NCBI GenBank assembly: GCA_910595815.1
Contig: CAJVCM010000005.1
Location: 1-45,712, forward strand
Reading direction: 5' to 3'
Length of the DNA stretch: 45,712 nt
From: Candidatus Thioglobus plumae
GTDB taxonomy: Bacteria > Pseudomonadota > Gammaproteobacteria > PS1 > Pseudothioglobaceae
Part shown: piece by piece, positions 7,739-16,209 of the stretch
How positions within the stretch are numbered: position 1 is the first letter of the stretch
Layout: each line of letters starts with the position of its first letter
The notes under the pieces: generated by a model
What the model saw: only the letters and a program-made list of their open reading frames with translations
What the model was told of the DNA's origin: nothing
Databases searched by the model: none
Made by a program: the position numbers and the translations under genes

Positions 7739-10700
7739 ATGAAAGATTTATTACAAATTTTAAAACAGCAAAACAAAGAGCAAGATTTTGATGCGATTCG
7801 AGTTGGACTGGCTTCTCCTGAGAAGATTCGTTCATGGTCATATGGTGAGGTAAAAAAACCTGAAACCATTAACTATCGCACATTCAAACCTGAAAGAGAA
7901 GGTTTGTTTTGTGCTAAGATTTTTGGCCCAATGAAAGATTTTGAGTGTTTGTGTGGTAAATACAAGCGCATGAAGTTCCGTAACGTCGTTTGTGAAAAAT
8001 GTGGCGTTGAAGTTACCTTGTCTAAGGTTCGTCGTGAACGCATGGGTCATATCGAATTAGCCGCACCAGTGGCGCATATTTGGTATCTTAAATCACTACC
8101 TTCACGTTTAGGTCTATTGATGGATATGACGCTTAAGGATATTGAGCGTGTACTATATTTTGAAGCATTCTTAGTGACCGATCCTGGTTCTACACCACTC
8201 GTGCACAAGCAGTTATTAACCGAAGAGATGTATTTCGATGCACTCGATGAGTACGGTGATGATGAGTTTGAAGCGAAAATGGGTGCTGAAGCTATTCAAG
8301 ACGTTTTAGCAGAAATGCAGCTTGAAAAAGAAGCGGCTAATTTGCGTGAAGACAGCTTAAACACTAAATCTCAAACCAAACTTAAGAAGTACAATAAACG
8401 CCTTAAGTTAATCGATTCATTAATCCAATCGGGCAATAAGCCAGAATGGATGGTGTTAAAAGTATTACCAATTCTTCCGCCAGATTTACGCCCATTAGTG
8501 CCGTTAGATGGCGGTCGTTTTGCGACTTCTGATCTGAATGATTTATACCGTCGTGTGATTAACCGTAACAACCGTTTAGGTCGTTTGTTAGAGTTAGATG
8601 CGCCAGAAATTATTGTTCGTAACGAAAAGCGTATGTTGCAAGAAGCAGTCGATTCATTGATTGATAATGGTCGTCGTGGTCGTGCAGTCATGGGTAATAA
8701 TCGTCGTCCGCTTAAATCAATTGCAGACATGATTAAAGGTAAGCAAGGTCGCTTCCGTCAAAACTTACTTGGTAAGCGTGTTGACTATTCAGGTCGTTCG
8801 GTGATTGTGTGTGGTCCATACCTTAAATTACATCAGTGTGGTTTACCAAAGAAAATGGCGTTAGAGTTATTTAAGCCGTTTATTTATAACCGCCTAATAG
8901 CCCAAGGTTTAGCCTCAACAATAAAAGCCGCTAAGAAGATGGTGGAAACTGAGGTTCCTGAAGTATGGGATATCCTTGAAAAAGTAGTGCACCAACATCC
9001 GGTATTACTTAACCGTGCACCAACATTGCACCGTTTAGGTATTCAAGCGTTTGAGCCTTTATTGATTGAAGGCAAGGCAATTCAATTACACCCACTAGTT
9101 TGTGGTGCATTTAACGCTGACTTTGATGGTGACCAGATGGCGGTACACGTGCCTTTATCTGAAGAAGCGCAATTGGAAGCAAGAACACTCATGTTAGCTT
9201 CTAACAACGTATTACACCTTGCGAGTGGTGAGCCAATTATCGTACCTTCACAGGACGTTATTTTGGGCTTGTACTACATGACACGCGATAAGATTAATCA
9301 AAAAGGCGAAGGCATGGTTTTTGTTAATCCGGCTGAAGCTTTAAATGCTTATGAATCTGGCGCTGCTACATTACATGCAAAGGTTAAATTACGCATTCAA
9401 GAATATGAAAAAGTCGATGGTAAATACCAGTCAACAACAAAACGAATTGTTGATACAACTGTAGGCCGTGCAATTTTCTCAAAAATTTTGCCAGCAGGCT
9501 TATCATTCGATTTAATCAACGAAGCTATTTCTAAGAAAGTAGTTTCTAATTTGATTCATATTTGTTATCAAACACAAGAGTTAAAAGATACGGTTATTTT
9601 TGCTGACCAGATGATGTATATGGGTTTCCAATACTCAACCAAGTCAGGCATTTCATTTTGTTCAAACGACATGACTATTCCTGATACTAAAGCAGGTATG
9701 ATTGAAGCGGCTGAAACACAAGTGAAAGACGTGCAAAAGCAGTATTCACAAGGTGTAGTAACTGATGGTGAGCGTTATAATAAGGTGATTGATATTTGGT
9801 CACGTACTTCTGAAAAAGTTGCGAAAGCAATGATGGATGAAATCGGTTTTGAAGATTTCATCAATGCTGATGGAAAAACTGAAAAACTAGCCTCGTTTAA
9901 CTCGGTTTATATGATGGCTGATTCTGGTGCTCGTGGTTCTCCAGCACAGATGCGTCAGTTAGCCGGTATGCGTGGTCTAATGGCCAAGCCAGACGGGTCA
10001 ATCATTGAAACGCCAATTACTTCAAACTTCCGTGAAGGTTTGAACAATATGCAATACTTTATTTCAACACACGGTGCACGTAAAGGTCTAGCTGATACAG
10101 CACTGAAAACAGCAAACTCGGGTTACTTAACACGTCGTTTGGTGGATGTTGGACAAGATTTAGTGGTTAATGAATTCGATTGTGGTACTGAAAATGGACT
10201 CATCAAAAAAGCCTCAATTGAGGGTGGTAATATCGTACAAACACTCGGTGCTGCAGTACTAGGTCGTGTGATGGCCGAAGATGTATTAGTGCCGGATTCA
10301 ACTGAAGTATTTTTGGCCAAAGGTCATTTAGTTACTTTAGAAGACAGAGATAAGATTAATGAGTTAGGTATTGAATCAATCAAAGCGCGTTCTACCATTA
10401 CTTGTGACACTCGCTATGGCGTTTGTTCAGCTTGTTATGGTAATGATATGGCTCGTGGTCATCAGATTGGTGTTGGTGAAGCTGTCGGTGTAATTGCAGC
10501 ACAGTCTATTGGTGAGCCAGGTACGCAGTTAACCATGCGTACATTCCACATTGGTGGTGCAGCATCTGCATCAACAGCGGTAAGTAGTGTCAACATCAAT
10601 ACAGACGGTGTAGCTCATTTAGAAGGTATGAAGTCAATCACTAATGCTAATGGCGACTTAGTGGTGATTTCTCGCTCATCTGAAGTAACAATTCGTAACA

Positions 10701-11923
10701 TCAAAGGTCAAGAAGTTGAGCGCTATAGGATTCCTTATGGTGCGATTGTTCACGTTCAAGATGGTGGTGCTGTTAAAGCAAAGGATAAGATTGCAGATTG
10801 GGATCCGCATACGCATCCAATTATTTCTGAGCAGTCAGGCCGTGTTGTTTTTGTTGATTTTGTTGAAGGTGTTACTGTTAACAAAAACACAGATCCATTA
10901 ACGGGCTTAACATTCTTCGAGATGATTGATGAAGCAGAAAGATCAGCAGCAGCAAAAGGATTGAAGCCACTGATTAAGATGGTGGACGAAAAAGATTCAG
11001 AAATGGTATTGTCAACACATTACTTACCTTCATCCGTGAAGATTAATTTAGAAGACAATCAAGTCATCACCGCAGGTGAAGTTTTGGCGAAGATTCCAAA
11101 AGATCTATCTAAGACCAGTGATATTACTGGTGGTCTACCACGTGTTGCTGATTTATTTGAAGCACGTAAAGCAAAAGATCATTCAATCCTTGCAGAAACA
11201 AGCGGTGTTATTAGTTTTGGCAATCCAACCAAGAGTAAGGATCGTTTGATTATTACTTCTAAAGAGGGTGAAGCGACTGAAATGATGATCCATAAGTGGC
11301 GTCAGATTAACGTCTTTGATGGTGAAACGGTAGAAAAAGGTGACGTGGTTTCAGATGGACCGTCTAATCCTCATGATATCTTACGTTTGTTGGGCGTTGA
11401 AGCTCTGGCTAACTATGTGGTTAAAGAAGTTCAAAATGTTTACCGCCTACAAGGTGTAAATATTTCAGACAAGCACATTGAAGTCATTGTTAAGCAAATG
11501 CTACGCAAAGTTGAAGTGCTTGATGCGGGTGATTCTTCATTCGTTAATGGTGAAACTGCTGAGTATGCACGTGTTATTGATACCAATAAACAATTAAAAG
11601 CACAGGGTAAAGACCCAGTGATTTACCAAAGATTGTTAATGGGTATTACCAAAGCATCATTAGCAACAGAATCGTTTATTTCTGCGGCGTCGTTCCAAGA
11701 AACAACACGCGTTCTAACCGAAGCTTCAACCACAGGTCGTGTCGATACATTGCAAGGCCTGAAAGAAAACGTGATTGTGGGTCGTTTAATACCAGCAGGT
11801 ACGGGCTTTGCTTATCACCAAGATAAGCGTGCGAAGCGCGCTGCAAGCGTTATGCAAACAGCCGATGCAGAAGCAGCACTTTCAGCACAGTTGAGTGAAG
11901 CAGAAGAGGTAACTGAAGAGTAA
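7739..11923 (+). CDS. rpoC: DNA-directed RNA polymerase subunit beta'
   Basis: This 1394-aa subunit (E. coli 1407) carries the active-site magnesium motif NADFDGDQMAVH, with Asp461, Asp463 and Asp465. The N-terminal zinc site is Cys70, Cys72, Cys85 and Cys88 (CLCGKYKRMKFRNVVCEKC). The second zinc site includes CDTRYGVCSACYG in the middle of the protein. The trigger-loop region reads PGTQLTMRTFHIGGAAS. AGGAGA precedes ATG 7739, 13 bp after rpoB. A strong terminator starts 17 bp after its stop, closing the large ribosomal/polymerase cluster. Confidence 0.99.
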   Translation: MKDLLQILKQQNKEQDFDAIRVGLASPEKIRSWSYGEVKKPETINYRTFKPEREGLFCAKIFGPMKDFECLCGKYKRMKFRNVVCEKCGVEVTLSKVRRERMGHIELAAPVAHIWYLKSLPSRLGLLMDMTLKDIERVLYFEAFLVTDPGSTPLVHKQLLTEEMYFDALDEYGDDEFEAKMGAEAIQDVLAEMQLEKEAANLREDSLNTKSQTKLKKYNKRLKLIDSLIQSGNKPEWMVLKVLPILPPDLRPLVPLDGGRFATSDLNDLYRRVINRNNRLGRLLELDAPEIIVRNEKRMLQEAVDSLIDNGRRGRAVMGNNRRPLKSIADMIKGKQGRFRQNLLGKRVDYSGRSVIVCGPYLKLHQCGLPKKMALELFKPFIYNRLIAQGLASTIKAAKKMVETEVPEVWDILEKVVHQHPVLLNRAPTLHRLGIQAFEPLLIEGKAIQLHPLVCGAFNADFDGDQMAVHVPLSEEAQLEARTLMLASNNVLHLASGEPIIVPSQDVILGLYYMTRDKINQKGEGMVFVNPAEALNAYESGAATLHAKVKLRIQEYEKVDGKYQSTTKRIVDTTVGRAIFSKILPAGLSFDLINEAISKKVVSNLIHICYQTQELKDTVIFADQMMYMGFQYSTKSGISFCSNDMTIPDTKAGMIEAAETQVKDVQKQYSQGVVTDGERYNKVIDIWSRTSEKVAKAMMDEIGFEDFINADGKTEKLASFNSVYMMADSGARGSPAQMRQLAGMRGLMAKPDGSIIETPITSNFREGLNNMQYFISTHGARKGLADTALKTANSGYLTRRLVDVGQDLVVNEFDCGTENGLIKKASIEGGNIVQTLGAAVLGRVMAEDVLVPDSTEVFLAKGHLVTLEDRDKINELGIESIKARSTITCDTRYGVCSACYGNDMARGHQIGVGEAVGVIAAQSIGEPGTQLTMRTFHIGGAASASTAVSSVNINTDGVAHLEGMKSITNANGDLVVISRSSEVTIRNIKGQEVERYRIPYGAIVHVQDGGAVKAKDKIADWDPHTHPIISEQSGRVVFVDFVEGVTVNKNTDPLTGLTFFEMIDEAERSAAAKGLKPLIKMVDEKDSEMVLSTHYLPSSVKINLEDNQVITAGEVLAKIPKDLSKTSDITGGLPRVADLFEARKAKDHSILAETSGVISFGNPTKSKDRLIITSKEGEATEMMIHKWRQINVFDGETVEKGDVVSDGPSNPHDILRLLGVEALANYVVKEVQNVYRLQGVNISDKHIEVIVKQMLRKVEVLDAGDSSFVNGETAEYARVIDTNKQLKAQGKDPVIYQRLLMGITKASLATESFISAASFQETTRVLTEASTTGRVDTLQGLKENVIVGRLIPAGTGFAYHQDKRAKRAASVMQTADAEAALSAQLSEAEEVTEE

Positions 11924-11940
11924 CATTAAACTTCACTAAT

Positions 11941-11977
11941 AAAAAAACCGCAGCCAGTGATGGCTGCGGTTTTTTTT
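11941..11977 (+). terminator. Strong terminator after rpoC
   Basis: A seven-A run plus ACCGCAGCC's core (CCGCAGCC, 11948-11955) pairs with GGCTGCGG (11962-11969) around an AGTGAT loop, followed by eight T residues. With A-tract on one side and T-tract on the other it could act on both strands. It separates rpoC from trpE. Confidence 0.95.
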
Positions 11978-12016
11978 CGTCTGCAATTAAGACACGCGCG
12001 CCATATCAGCAACGCT

Positions 12017-12033
12017 TGGTATAAAATGCGATT
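12017..12033 (+). promoter_or_regulatory. Extended -10 promoter abutting trpE (likely leaderless)
   Basis: TGG followed by TATAAA (12020-12025) matches an extended -10 element. Only 8 nt separate it from the trpE ATG, so initiation 7-8 nt downstream would start the mRNA at or next to the A of ATG. No Shine-Dalgarno and no convincing -35 hexamer are visible. The same 8-nt spacing recurs before rsxE and the 93-aa gene at 35821. Confidence 0.55.
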
Positions 12034-13488
12034 ATGAATAAAGCAAGTTTTGATCAACATGTGGCAGATGGGTGTAATCATATTCCCGTCTACAAGGCTG
12101 TCGCCATTGATACAGATACCGCGTTAGGCCTATATTTAAAATTAGCCAACAATTCTTACTCTTATTTGTTTGAGTCGGTTCAAGGTGGTGAAAAATGGGG
12201 TCGTTACTCGATGATTGGCCTGCATGCACAAACCGTTATTAAAGTGTTTGACCATGAAGTTCGCATTGAGCAAGAAGGCGAACTATTAGAATCGACCGAA
12301 GTAAAAGATCCGTTAGCTTGGGTTGAGCAATACTTAGCTCAATACAAAGTGCCAGAGTTAGAAGCCTTGCCAGATTTTAATGGTGGTTTAGTGGGTTACT
12401 TTGGTTATGAGATTATTCGCTATATCGAGCCCAGACTGTCTAACATCGATAAGCCTGATGAGCTTGGCGTGGCAGATATCTTGCTAATGGTATCAAACGA
12501 TTTAGTGGTGTTTGATAACCTACTTAACCAAGCTTTTGTGATTACTCATATTGATCCAAGCAAACAAAAATATGAGGATGCACTCAGCCGTTTAGAGGAA
12601 ATTACTAAGCAAATTGAACAACCATTAGAATCAACTAGCTATCAATCAGATCACATTACTGAGCAAGATTTCACCTCAAGTTTTGGTGAAGAGAATTACA
12701 AAAATACGGTTAAAAAAATCCAAGAATACATTGTGGCGGGTGATGTGATGCAAGTGGTACCTTCACAACGCCTCAGTTGTAAATTTAGCGCACCACCAGT
12801 GGAACTGTATCGTCAACTTAGGCGTCTTAACCCATCTCCTTACATGTATTACCTTAATTTAGATGATGTAGCAATTGTAGGCTCTTCACCAGAAATTCTA
12901 ACTCGCGTGGATGGCGATAGGCGCGCAACCGTTCGTCCAATCGCTGGTACACGCTCTCGCGGTGTAAATGAAAAGGAAGACTTGGCGTTAGAGAAAGACT
13001 TGCTAGCTGATGAAAAAGAAATCGCTGAGCATTTAATGTTGATTGACCTTGGTCGTAATGATCTTGGTCGTATTGCCAAAACTGGTACAGTCGAGCTTAC
13101 GGATAAGATGTTTGTTGAGCGCTATTCACACGTGATGCACATTGTCTCAAATGTTGAATGTGAACTACAAGATAACATGAGTGCTATGGATGTGCTTAAA
13201 GCAACCTTTCCTGCAGGCACACTCAGTGGCGCACCAAAAGTACGCGCAATGGAAATTATCGATGAAGTCGAACCACTTAAACGTAATATCTACTCAGGCG
13301 CCATTGGGTACTTGTCATGGCATGGATGTATGGACATGGCTATCGCTATACGCACAGCTGTGATAAAGAATGAAACACTCTATGTGCAAGCAGGTGCAGG
13401 TATTGTTCATGATTCAGTGCCACAATCAGAGTGGGACGAGACCATGCACAAAGCACGGGCACTAATTAAAGCTGCTGAATTAGTATAG
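12034..13488 (+). CDS. trpE: Anthranilate synthase component I
   Basis: This 484-aa enzyme converts chorismate to anthranilate, the first step of tryptophan synthesis, using ammonia from the glutaminase TrpG. Chorismate-binding motifs are seen in order: GSSPEIL, RPIAGTRSRG, DLGRNDLGR, FPAGTLSGAPKVRAMEIIDE and AGAGIVHDSVPQSEWDE. The N-terminal part contains LFESVQGGEKWGRYSMIG, in the region that forms the feedback site in this family. Upstream is an extended -10 with no ribosome site. No trpG, trpD or trpC lies nearby, so the pathway genes are split. The first copy of a 19-bp repeat overlaps its stop codon. Confidence 0.97.
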   Translation: MNKASFDQHVADGCNHIPVYKAVAIDTDTALGLYLKLANNSYSYLFESVQGGEKWGRYSMIGLHAQTVIKVFDHEVRIEQEGELLESTEVKDPLAWVEQYLAQYKVPELEALPDFNGGLVGYFGYEIIRYIEPRLSNIDKPDELGVADILLMVSNDLVVFDNLLNQAFVITHIDPSKQKYEDALSRLEEITKQIEQPLESTSYQSDHITEQDFTSSFGEENYKNTVKKIQEYIVAGDVMQVVPSQRLSCKFSAPPVELYRQLRRLNPSPYMYYLNLDDVAIVGSSPEILTRVDGDRRATVRPIAGTRSRGVNEKEDLALEKDLLADEKEIAEHLMLIDLGRNDLGRIAKTGTVELTDKMFVERYSHVMHIVSNVECELQDNMSAMDVLKATFPAGTLSGAPKVRAMEIIDEVEPLKRNIYSGAIGYLSWHGCMDMAIAIRTAVIKNETLYVQAGAGIVHDSVPQSEWDETMHKARALIKAAELV

Positions 13489-13526
13489 TTCGTATCAATC
13501 CATTATATATAGTTCGTATCAATCCA
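13484..13526 (+). repeat. Tandem direct repeat upstream of the sox operon
   Basis: The 19-mer TATAGTTCGTATCAATCCA occurs exactly twice, at 13484-13502 and 13508-13526, with a 24-bp period; both copies are followed by T/A-rich spacers. Copy 1 overlaps the trpE stop. The repeats lie about 27-70 bp upstream of the likely sox -35. Two helical turns of spacing would suit a dimeric activator or repressor, but the binding protein is unknown. Confidence 0.8.
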
Positions 13527-13552
13527 CTCTATATTAGCACCCTTTAAAGGTG

Positions 13553-13580
13553 TTGCTTTTGTTTATATATCGCATATCAT
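13553..13580 (+). promoter_or_regulatory. Candidate sox operon promoter
   Basis: TTGCTT (13553-13558), a 16-bp spacer and TATCAT (13575-13580) form a plausible sigma70 promoter downstream of the direct repeat. The predicted 5' leader of about 60 nt contains an A/T-rich imperfect hairpin (about 13599-13625) and a T-run before the strong ribosome site of soxX. The assignment is tentative because the area is AT-rich and offers other hexamers. Confidence 0.35.
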
Positions 13581-13646
13581 ATGGGCCTAGTTAGGTTTAA
13601 TAAAAAGCCTTTCGGGGATTTATTTTTTTTATAAAGAGGAGAGAAA

Positions 13647-14057
13647 ATGATTAAGAAAAAACACTTTTCTACATTTTTAGTATCTGCAGCAGTAAGTGTG
13701 GCAATTTTTGCTTCACCAGCAATGGCAGGTAAGAAAGATGTGAAAGCCCTTAAGAAAGCAACCAAAACATGTACGAAGGTAAACCCTTCAGATGTAGAAG
13801 GTTGTGCGTTGTCGTTTAGTAGAAGACACGGAAACTGCTTAGGTTGTCATTCAATTAAAGGTGGATCACAGGCTGGTAATATCGGCCCTGGACTAGTTGC
13901 AATGAAAGCAAGATTTCCAGATAGAGCGGTGTTAAGAGCTCAAATTTGGGATGCAACGGTTAAGAATCCAAATTCTATGATGCCTCCATTTGGTAAGCAT
14001 AATGCGTTGTCTGAGAGTCAAATTGACAAAATTACAGATTACATTCACACACTATAA
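13647..14057 (+). CDS. soxX: Sulfur oxidation cytochrome c SoxX
   Basis: This 136-aa periplasmic monohaem cytochrome partners SoxA; SoxXA oxidatively joins thiosulfate to the SoxY carrier cysteine. The signal peptide ends at SPAMA (residue 27). The haem motif is CLGCH (residues 64-68), and MMPPFG (Met111/Met112) supplies the probable distal methionine ligand. Gly/Pro motif NIGPGL and the C-terminal helix QIDKITDYIHTL complete the class I cytochrome fold. A strong AGAGGAGAG ribosome site precedes the ATG. It is first in soxX-Y-Z-A-K. Confidence 0.95.
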   Translation: MIKKKHFSTFLVSAAVSVAIFASPAMAGKKDVKALKKATKTCTKVNPSDVEGCALSFSRRHGNCLGCHSIKGGSQAGNIGPGLVAMKARFPDRAVLRAQIWDATVKNPNSMMPPFGKHNALSESQIDKITDYIHTL

Positions 14058-14073
14058 ATAAAAGGAGAAAATA

Positions 14074-14517
14074 ATGAAAAGAAGATTATTTTTAAAAAGC
14101 GCAATGGCAGGTTCTGCAGTTGCAACAGCAGTAGGTGCAGGCTTATTAACCCCTTCAATGGTGTTTGCTAATTCAGCAGCATTTAAGGCAAAGTCTGATT
14201 CAGCAGCTGCATCAGCAGCTGGTGCAGGCAAAGGTTCATTTAAGTTTAAAGCCCCTAAGATTGCTGAAAATGGTGCGGTAGTACCAATGACAGTAGATGC
14301 GTCTAAGATGGACGGCGTAACTAACATTTCTATTGTTGTTAAGAAAAACGGCACACCATTAGCAGCTTCATTTAATTTAACTGGCGCTCAGGGCTATGTT
14401 TCTACTCGTGTTAAGATGGGTAAAACTTCTCCGGTAGTAGCATTGGTTACAGCAGGTGGCGCAACAACGGCAGTTACTCAGGAAGTAAAAGTAACTATCG
14501 GCGGTTGTGGCGGTTAA
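14074..14517 (+). CDS. soxY: Thiosulfate oxidation carrier protein SoxY
   Basis: This 147-aa carrier holds sulfur intermediates on a C-terminal cysteine. The protein ends VTIGGCGG; Cys145 in the GGCGG swinging arm is the substrate attachment site known for the family. The N-terminus KRRLFLKSAM resembles a Tat signal (twin Arg3-Arg4, then FLK), consistent with export after folding with SoxZ. An alanine-rich stretch follows the likely cleavage site VFA. AAAGGAG precedes ATG 14074, 16 bp after soxX. soxZ follows after 30 bp. Confidence 0.96.
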   Translation: MKRRLFLKSAMAGSAVATAVGAGLLTPSMVFANSAAFKAKSDSAAASAAGAGKGSFKFKAPKIAENGAVVPMTVDASKMDGVTNISIVVKKNGTPLAASFNLTGAQGYVSTRVKMGKTSPVVALVTAGGATTAVTQEVKVTIGGCGG

Positions 14518-14547
14518 TTAACTAATAATATTACAGGAGAATTAAAA

Positions 14548-14850
14548 ATGGCAAAAATTAAATTAAAGCCTAAGGCTAGAAAAGGCGTTATCGGTATTAA
14601 AGCGTTAATTAAACACCCAATGGAAACTGGTCTTCGTAAGAAGAAAGGCAAAGTAGTACCAGCAAATCATATCGTGCACATGGTTGTATTACACAACGGT
14701 AACACGGTTGTAGACGCTGATATTGGTAGCTCTATTTCTAAAGACCCGTACTTTAAATTTAACGTTCCTGGCGCAAAAGGCGACACGATCGAACTTAAAT
14801 ATAAAGACAGCAAGGGAAAAACAGGTTCTGCGACTAAGAAGTCTAAGTAG
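14548..14850 (+). CDS. soxZ: Thiosulfate oxidation carrier complex protein SoxZ
   Basis: This 100-aa protein pairs with SoxY to form the SoxYZ carrier. Family blocks are KARKGVIGIKALIKHPMETGLRK, IVHMVVLHNGNTVV and PYFKFNVPGAKGDTIELKYKDSKG. It has no signal peptide, as expected if it is exported piggyback on the Tat signal of SoxY. CAGGAG lies before ATG 14548. soxA follows after 31 bp with its own strong ribosome site. Confidence 0.96.
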   Translation: MAKIKLKPKARKGVIGIKALIKHPMETGLRKKKGKVVPANHIVHMVVLHNGNTVVDADIGSSISKDPYFKFNVPGAKGDTIELKYKDSKGKTGSATKKSK

Positions 14851-14881
14851 CTTTTATACTTTTATAATTGAGGAGAGATCA

Positions 14882-15703
14882 ATGAAAAAACTAATAACTG
14901 CAGTAGTCAGTTTAGGTTTGATGGTTGGCACTGTGTCTGCTGGTACAGATGTAGACGCTGACCGTAAAGCCTTTGTTGCCCACTTTAAATCTATTAAGCC
15001 GAATGTTGAGTTTGCAGAATATACCAATGGTGTATATGCATATGATGCAGGTTCGAGAGATCAATTTGAAGAAATCTTAGACGGTATTCCGCCTTATGAA
15101 GAAGCGGTAGAGAAGGGCGAGGCAGAGTTTGAAAAATTTGGCATGGGTAACTGTAAAGAATTTAAAGACTTATCAACTGCACGTCTTAATTACCCGTACT
15201 TTGATGATGCCGCTGGAACAGTGGTAACAATTGAGGGTGATATCCGTAAATGTTACAACGAGCAAACAGGTAAGAAAATGCCAACGATGAAAGGTAAGAT
15301 TACTCGAATCAGTGCTTATATTTCTGACCAAGCAGCAGGTGGAAAAATCAATGTAAAAGTTGAATCTGATGCTGCAAAAGCGGCGTATGAAAAAGGCAAG
15401 TCTTTTTTCTATGCTAAGCGTGGCCAGTTCAATATGTCATGTGCAGATTGTCATGTGTATAATGCCGGTAGCAAAGCTAGAGCAGACATCTTATCACCAG
15501 CATTAGGTCATACAACTCATGTACCAATGTATCGTGCGAAGTGGGGTGGCCTAGGTACACTACATCGTCGTTATGGTGGTTGTTTGAAGAACATGCGTGC
15601 TAAACCTTTGTATGCACAAAGTGTAGAGTATCGTAATATGGAGTTTTACCACCAAGCAATGAGCAATGGTCTTGAGATCACTGCTGATCGTTACAGAAAA
15701 TAG
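14882..15703 (+). CDS. soxA: Sulfur oxidation cytochrome c SoxA (monohaem type)
   Basis: This 273-aa periplasmic protein is the catalytic partner of SoxX. The start ATG 14882 (MKKLITAVVSLGLMVGTVSA signal peptide) is preceded by GAGGAGAG; a longer in-frame reading from 14723 would run through soxZ and is rejected. One haem motif, CADCH, lies at residues 187-191. The downstream Cys234 in RRYGGCLKN is the expected haem-ligating, persulfide-prone cysteine. Where dihaem SoxA proteins carry a first haem, only isolated Cys91 and Cys124 remain, typical of monohaem SoxA with a disulfide there. Confidence 0.95.
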   Translation: MKKLITAVVSLGLMVGTVSAGTDVDADRKAFVAHFKSIKPNVEFAEYTNGVYAYDAGSRDQFEEILDGIPPYEEAVEKGEAEFEKFGMGNCKEFKDLSTARLNYPYFDDAAGTVVTIEGDIRKCYNEQTGKKMPTMKGKITRISAYISDQAAGGKINVKVESDAAKAAYEKGKSFFYAKRGQFNMSCADCHVYNAGSKARADILSPALGHTTHVPMYRAKWGGLGTLHRRYGGCLKNMRAKPLYAQSVEYRNMEFYHQAMSNGLEITADRYRK

Positions 15704-15712
15704 GGGAATATG

Positions 15713-16036
15713 ATGAAAAAAATATTATTAACAACAACCTTAACTGTATTTGCATTAACGGCTCAAGCTGATTTTCTAGGTAGCGATCATAACTGGAACA
15801 ATGGATCGTCTGACCCTTATAAAACGGCAATTACAGCCGCTGAAACTGACTATGCAGCAGCATTGGCAGCAAGTATGGCTTGGCGTGATACAGGCAAGAT
15901 GATTAAAGAGGCTAAGAAGCTTCACAAGGCTGGAAAGGTTGATGTAGCGACTGCATTGGCTAAAAAAGCTCACAATCAAGCAGTGAATGCGTTAGCACAA
16001 GCTGCGGTTGCTGGTTCTGCTGGTCCTAGATTTTAA
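15713..16036 (+). CDS. soxK: SoxXA-binding protein, SoxK-like
   Basis: A small (107-aa) exported protein encoded right after soxA. The signal peptide ends ALTAQA; the mature part is helical and alanine-rich, with MAWRDTGKMIKEAKKLHKAG and KVDVATALAKKAHNQAVNALAQA. This pattern resembles SoxK/SAXB proteins, which bind SoxXA and raise its activity in some thiosulfate oxidisers. ATG 15713 is preferred to the adjacent ATG 15710 because GGGGA (15703-15707) is then 5 nt upstream. A terminator begins about 20 bp after its stop. Exact subfamily is less certain than location and export. Confidence 0.75.
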   Translation: MKKILLTTTLTVFALTAQADFLGSDHNWNNGSSDPYKTAITAAETDYAAALAASMAWRDTGKMIKEAKKLHKAGKVDVATALAKKAHNQAVNALAQAAVAGSAGPRF

Positions 16037-16055
16037 TTAATCTACACAGTTAAAT

Positions 16056-16085
16056 AAAAATACCCCTTTATTGGGGTATTTTTTT
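16056..16085 (+). terminator. Terminator of the sox operon
   Basis: AAATACCCC (16058-16066) and GGGGTATTT (16073-16081) form a 9-bp stem around a TTTATT loop, flanked by an A-run and a T-run. It ends the soxXYZAK transcript before dnaE. Confidence 0.92.
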
Positions 16086-16209
16086 GTCTGTTTTTAAGGG
16101 ATTTTCAGGTTTCTAAAATTATATAAAAAGTTGATTTCACTAGCTAGATTTAGAGTTGTAAAATAGAGTTAATTTCTTAATTAATTTTTAAAATTATTAA
16201 CCTTGTTTA

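Noticed and set aside
13484..13526. CRISPR-like repeat
   Set aside because: Only two 19-bp units with 5-bp spacers, no leader and no cas genes; spacing is far too short for CRISPR.
13599..13630. Intrinsic terminator in the soxX leader
   Set aside because: A T-run follows an imperfect A/T stem with only two G-C pairs and an internal loop; too weak to call, although attenuation is possible.
14723..14881. N-terminal extension of SoxA from ATG 14723
   Set aside because: It would overlap soxZ and place the clear signal peptide internally; GAGGAGAG directly precedes ATG 14882.
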